This document shows positions 59,247-64,000 of a stretch of 64,000 nucleotides of DNA, in pieces. The notes below the pieces were generated by a model. The model was not told where the DNA came from. It searched no databases and was given only the letters and a program-made list of their open reading frames with translations. The number at the start of each line of letters is the position of its first letter. The stretch's first letter is position 1. The position numbers were made by a program, and so were the translations under genes. The DNA comes from Branchiostoma belcheri (lineage: Eukaryota > Chordata > Leptocardii > Amphioxiformes > Branchiostomatidae): assembly GCF_001625305.1 (NCBI RefSeq), contig NW_017804187.1:2143150-2207149 (forward strand), given 5' to 3'.

Positions 59247-62200
59247 ATGTCCCAGCCTCCAGTGAACGGAGCCGGTCGGGGCGGCCGCGGTGCCCTTCTC
59301 CTCAAGGCTCTCCAGAGCACGGTACGGCGGCCGGGAGAGGGCCTGCCCGAGACTGGGGTTTCCCACCCTCCGCAGCAGGGGCAGCCGGCTACAGCACAGG
59401 TGAGGAAATCTAGTAGCAAAGACGTTGTTGAAGACAAATGTAAATAGAATACCACATGTATCTGGTGCAAGCACGTCTAACCCCCGGCTGGGGAAAAATG
59501 ACGTTAAATTCGGTTAAAAAAAAAAAAAAAAAAATACTGTATCAGTATAGCCGCTATAACCGCCCATCGGCATAACACACCAGCTTTGCAGCCAGCTAGC
59601 TATATTAGATGGTGTTTTTTGGTGAAATTGCTGGGACCAAGTTTGTATGTAGAATTCATAATAAGATATTTGTTGCAGTACTTGTCAAAGTTTATTTTAT
59701 GTGGCGACCCCAAAAATCTTCTGTACACCTAATTTTTTAGGTTGCAACTTCTTTGTGTTGGATCAAAAGTTTTAACATTGTTTGTTCTTGTCCAAATACA
59801 GGCACAAGCGGAGGCCACTCCTGCTGCAGCCCAGCCGGCACCTGCCACTATGGGGAGAGGGGCCTTACTGGCTAGTCTCTACCAGCAAACAGTCAGAACA
59901 GGTAAGATGGCAGCATTGGCTTCTCCGTTCTTCTTCTTGAATACCCTCTGACCACCCTAAAATGGGGTATTACTGAGAAGGGGAGTGGTATCAGCCTTCT
60001 CAAAAAAAGGCAGCAACAGTCGAAAATCACTACTTACTGAAATTTTTGCGCCGTCTACTTTCATATAAATTTAAGAAAAACATTGTAGTCTCCATTACAA
60101 ACCCCTTCATGGCTCGCCTGCTACTTTTTTATGTCAGCCACCTACTCTAAATTTTTGTAAGAAGGCTGGGTATGCGGCCAATGTCAGGGCAGCTGCCAGC
60201 CCAGCCTTAAAAGCCTTAACTGTCGTGGCCTGCACAACTAGGCCTGGCCTGGTCTTTTCTTTTGAGGAAAAAACTTTGTCTGATTTGTACTGCAGCTAGG
60301 TGTCACTGTATGGTACAACACTTAAGGGTCTTATCCAGTCTGACACTGGTCTACAAGGATTGGAACTTTTGTCTGCAATGAAAGACAGAAAGTACTGGCG
60401 ACAAAACTTCACACACTGCACCTCAGAAGAGGATGAGTAAAGAAGAAGAAGAAGTAGGCATCCTTCCATCTTGAGAGATGTTGGTAGCACTCTAAGTCTT
60501 GTGTATAGTACAAATTGTAGAGTTACAAAATTCCTCATGTGTTTCTCCTGACAACAGGTTCCTCCCCCAGTCCGCCTCAACCCTCCTCCCCCCAAGCCCC
60601 AGGGCAGTATGGGAAGGCTCCGTCGCCTGTGCGGGGCAGAGGCATGCTGGGATTGCAGGACATCCCAGGGCTGCCCATGTACGGGCGCGGCATGGCACAG
60701 CATGCAGGTAAGGTTTCTTGGTTTCTCTGTACTTGTAAAGAAGCACTAAAGTCAAGGAAGTGGGTGTTTTTTTCCAATAGATGATTTATCAGTATGTACA
60801 TTATCAGCCAGGTTTATGCAGAATTCCAGTTGTGCAACATGTGTTTTGTAAATTGATGTCAGTATCACTATCCCCAAGCACACCTTATCAATGCATTCCT
60901 TGTACATATTTCACTACATCACAATATTTTTGGCATGAATGCCAAGGTAGCCAATTACAGAAAAGAACCAAAGAACATATAACAAGTTTAAGAAGAGAAG
61001 GACTCTCTACACAATGCATGATTAAAAACTCTTAAGTCTGAAATAATGAAATGGCAAGCTGTTCGCTTCTGTGATAAAGTAAATGAGTTTTCACTGTCTG
61101 TTGTCCCTTTGTAGAAGCTGCAGTAAGACCGAAGGAGAGGGTGTCCCCACCCGTACCATCCCCACCCCCAGCCCGGGAACCCACCCCACCCTCACCAGCA
61201 GGGCAGCAGGCCTCACCACAGGCACTCGCACAACCCATGGCCAAACTGTCTGTGGAGGAAAAGAAAGAGCGGTAAACACAGTTTGAGTTCTCCTTTGTAA
61301 ATCCAAGAGGCTAGAAGAACTTGTCACAAAAAGATGTAATCTTCCTGTTGAGTTTTGCATGATACTAAAACGGGATAGAATTTTTATGTTACTAACAAGC
61401 CTCAGTATTGCAGTGCAAACACGTCTAACCCTAGGAAGTCAGGGAACAACAGACATTAAATCGGGCAGTGAGTTAGTGTGTGAGTGTGGCCAGAAAGCCA
61501 CAACAACAAGCTATGATAATGAGGAGGTAGAAAATCATGCTAGAAGTTGCAACTAAACATTGACAAAATCTGGATATATTGTATACTGTATACTAAATAA
61601 TTTTGACATTTTTGTGTTAGAGTAATTACATGTTTTCTTCATCAGATATATCCCAGAACCAGGAAAAGTGGGACAGCCCGTGAGAGTGGCCTGTAACTAC
61701 ATCCCTGTAAGGAGCAAACTGGGTGGACTGTACCAATATGCTGTCAGCTACAGGTAAGTAGGATCAGCTTCTGAAGAGTTGTACTGTCGGAGGGCAATGT
61801 AAGTGGGGTCTGTGGCGTAGCGGTAGCATGTTCACCTCGGAACCAAGAGGTCCTGGGTTCGAACCCTACCATGTCACCGATCTTGTGCCCTTGGGAAAGG
61901 CACTTAACACGACTTTCCTCAGTTCACTCAAGTGAAAATGAGACCTAGCTTTGGTTTTACATGCACGTTAAAAAAACCATTACACCTTTCGAAGAAGAGT
62001 ATATAGGGACATGCCCCTGTCTGCGATGGTCCAAGTACTAAAGTATGAGTTGGTGATTCACTTCAAGTCACCTGGACAGAGGCCTGGCAAACCCATTCTT
62101 GTATTAAGCTAACGAAAGGGTATGTCACTTTGTAAGGGGCAGTATAACCCTGACCAATACGGTCGACCAATAAGGTTAACATGAAATGTTACTTTAAATT

Positions 62201-63595
62201 TCTGCTTGTTTGTTGTATCAGCCCACAGATAGACTCCCGTAACATGCGATACGGTATGCTGTATGACCACAAGGATGTCATCGGAGATGTGAAGGCCTTT
62301 GATGGGGCCATCCTGTTCCTGCCGAAAAAGCTGCCTCAACCGGTATGTTACTGTCGTTCTTTCTGACAGCTAAATACCAATAGCTAGATTATTTTTTAGT
62401 TTAAGATTTCTCTGGTTTCGTACACATATGTGGATGGTTCAGAGGAAATTTGTAATATGCAAAGGATATGCTTACTGTACTTAGATATTACATGTATTTG
62501 AAAGTTACCACAAGCTAGTTCTTGAAAAATATGAGTTTTGAACACCTCAATTCTTGGTTGATTACTCTGGTACTTGAAGGCGTGACTGATTCTTCTGTTT
62601 TTTTGTTTTTTTTTCAGGTGACAGTTGTAGAGTCCACGAGGAAAACCGACGGTGCTCTGATCAAGATTCGCATCAGTCTGACAAAGGAGCTCCCCCCGGA
62701 TGACAGGCAGTGTCTTACTGTCTACAACATCATCTTCAAGAAGTGAGGACAGATTTTTATTTGTTACTCAAGCAACTGGATAAGGTTTGAAAACTGTCAG
62801 AAGGTTCAAGTAGCATCCACTTCTCTTCGTCAGTGAAAAGTAGTGTGTTTCACTGTCTACAACATCATTTTCAAGAAGTGAGGACTGTTTTTTTTTTCAC
62901 TTAACAAGGGTTAAGCACAAAGAATTGTTACTCGAGCTACTAGATAAGTCAGAAGGTTCAAGTAGTATCCGCTATTCGTCAATGGAAAGTAGTGGATGCT
63001 ACAAGAACATTGTTACTCAAGCAACTGGATAAGGTTTGAAAACTGTCAGACGTTTCAAGTAGCATCCACTACTTTTTGTCAGTAAAAATTGTGGATGCTG
63101 CAAGGAAATTGTTACTCAAGCAACTAGATGAGTTTTGAAAACTGTCAGATGTTTCAAGTAGCATCCACTACTTTTTGTCTGTGGAAGGTAGTGGATACTA
63201 CAAGAAAATTGTTACTCAAGCAACTAGATAAGTTTTGGAAACTGTCAGATGTTTCAAGTAGCATCCACTACTTTTCATCAGTAAAAAGTAGACAAGTGCA
63301 TACTACAAGGAAATTGTTACTAAAGCAACTGGATAGATTTTGAAAACTGCTACACACATCCACTACTTTTTAGTCACTGTAGAACCCCTAAATATAAGTC
63401 TTGTAACAGTTAAGTTTAAGGCAACAAAGATTTTCTGATGCCGTATGATGCAAACAATGAATTTTGAGCTTGTACTTGTAGTTAACCTGTCTTATGATGC
63501 TTGTTCTCTTGTAGTGTGATGCGTGCCCTGGAGTTGAAACGTGTTGGAAGGAACTACTACGATCCTCTCCACCCCATCTACATCAAGCAGCACAA
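59247..63595 (+). CDS. PIWIL: PIWI-clade Argonaute protein, N-terminal part (gene runs off the right edge)
   Basis: PIWI proteins bind piRNAs and silence transposons in the germline. Eight exons join in phase: 59247-59399, 59802-59901, 60558-60707, 61115-61271, 61646-61753, 62222-62342, 62618-62742 and 63515-63595, giving about 332 residues before the window ends. The first ~190 residues are disordered, Pro/Gln rich, with Gly-Arg motifs: GRGGRGALL (10-18), MGRGALL (68-74), RGRGML (110-115) and YGRGMA (126-131). Such RG motifs are methylated and bound by Tudor proteins. Then come the N/linker blocks: MRYGMLYDH, AFDGAILFLPKKL, ESTRKTDG, TKELPPD, YNIIF and VGRNYYDP, all characteristic of PIWI rather than AGO. 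It mixes PIWIL1-like (AFDGTILFLPK, YNIIF) and PIWIL2-like (MRFGM, RKTDG) features, so the paralogue is not assigned. PAZ, MID and the catalytic PIWI domain lie outside. Confidence 0.93.
59515..59595 (-). repeat. Poly(A) run and a minus-strand 50-bp repeat unit
   Basis: An A run (59516-59534) is followed by ctgtatcagtatagccgc, tataaccgccc and ataacacaccagc, the reverse complement of the 50-bp unit. The adjoining A-tract hints at retroposition. Confidence 0.65.
61800..62075 (+). repeat. tRNA-derived SINE, best-preserved copy
   Basis: Box A (tggcgtagcggtagcatg, about 61813-61830) and box B (gggttcgaaccc, about 61855-61866) are intact, followed by ccgatcttgtgcccttggga, aaggcacttaacacgacttt and the far body (acatgcccctgtctgcgatgg). 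It lies in PIWI intron 5. No full cloverleaf can be drawn, so it is not a working tRNA gene. Confidence 0.85.
62765..63365 (+). repeat. Tandem array of a ~100-bp palindromic unit in PIWI intron 7
   Basis: About six units share ttactcaagcaactggataag, ttttgaaaactgtcagac, gtttcaagtagcatccacta and a tttgtcagt loop, followed by agtggatgctacaaggaaa. The agcatccacta and tagtggatgct halves are inverted, so each unit is a hairpin. Relatives are at 3880-3950, 44195-44250, 48610-48775 and 54610-54710. The open frame across 63128-63343 is a repeat product. Confidence 0.8.
62847..62875 (+). pseudogene. Duplicate of the PIWI exon 7 end with its donor
   Basis: The exon end at 62714-62742 (actgtctacaacatcat then ttcaagaa|gtgaggac) recurs 133 bp downstream, between the first and second units of the ~100-bp array. 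One synonymous and one Leu-to-Phe change. Confidence 0.65.
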
Positions 63596-64000
63596 GTAAG
63601 GCAGCTGCCATGTCTACAAATTCCACTCGTGTTGTCTGCATGCTGTTATACATGTATATGTATATATCTTAGCTATTTTAGTTATTTTACATGGCTAGAT
63701 ACAGCTTGGGACCATGCTAGTTAGAAGCGTATTATAGTGAAGAGCAAAGAGCCAGCTTCAGGCCCGAGCAATCAGGCAGGCAGGCAGTTATTTTTAGTCA
63801 TTGGTTTGACTGTCTGAGGGCAAATTGTAAGTACAGAAAGTACATTTAACAGAGAGATGGAAACAGTGGTAACAATATTCCACAACTAGAACTAAAAGCC
63901 AACTCGTAAACCTACTGGGTTTGACCTCTTCTTTGAGACGAGAATCGCACTTTTTCTGTAATGAGTGAGTTCCCAGCTTTTGTTTTCTTTTTACCTGTAA
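63596..64000 (+). other. PIWI intron at the right edge
   Basis: Begins at donor gtaagg after phase 2. No further exon is recognised before the window ends. A caggcaggcaggcag run (about 63773-63787) is the only feature. Confidence 0.5.

Noticed and set aside
61809..61870. A tRNA gene with good A and B boxes
   Set aside because: No acceptor or anticodon stem can be paired, and the same head precedes a shared non-tRNA body in other copies. It is a SINE.

Overview
This window looks like nuclear DNA from an invertebrate chordate, most likely a cephalochordate (amphioxus, Branchiostoma). The genes are split into many short exons with GT-AG introns of about 0.1-4 kb. The proteins align in memory to single-copy vertebrate orthologues. 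The introns and spacers are full of short palindromic MITE-like elements, tRNA-derived SINEs, microsatellites and small tandem duplications. There are no bacterial-style operons, no rRNA, no functional tRNA gene and no CRISPR array. The species is an inference; the gene identities rest on diagnostic motifs and complete phase-consistent exon chains.

Layout, left to right: the last exon of an unrecognised gene (92-334, +); MINPP1, an ER inositol-polyphosphate phosphatase (1840-6453, -); PAPSS, bifunctional PAPS synthase, 13 coding exons (7439-23833, +) with two further candidate first exons; ANAPC16, an APC/C subunit (26447-27617, -); FBXW10, an F-box/WD40 protein (28649-41360, +); an ST8Sia-type alpha-2,8-sialyltransferase (42857-45543, -); GBE1, glycogen branching enzyme, 14 exons (48195-57418, -); and the 5' part of a PIWI-clade Argonaute gene (59247 to beyond the right edge, +). 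Strands run + - + - + - - +, giving three head-to-head pairs (MINPP1/PAPSS, ANAPC16/FBXW10, GBE1/PIWI) with spacers of about 1-1.8 kb, and two tail-to-tail pairs. MINPP1 and PAPSS2 are also neighbours on human chromosome 10q23, so this pair looks like ancient chordate microsynteny. The genes do not form one pathway. PAPSS supplies sulfate donor and the sialyltransferase caps glycans, so two serve the secretory glycan pathway; GBE1 is cytosolic glycogen metabolism; ANAPC16 and FBXW10 are ubiquitin-ligase components; PIWI is germline transposon defence.

The most unusual signal is a recurrent one. In five genes, the 3' end of an exon, usually with its donor site, is directly repeated 95-300 bp downstream. 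Most coding differences between source and copy are synonymous. The extreme case is the C-terminal 21 codons of the sialyltransferase, whose downstream copy has 11 substitutions, all silent. Other points of interest are three candidate PAPSS first exons that all end in phase 0, a MINPP1 start codon lying in tRNA-like sequence, SINEs abutting splice sites, a symmetric poly(A) signal between convergent genes, and a dispersed 50-bp repeat that is also amplified in tandem.
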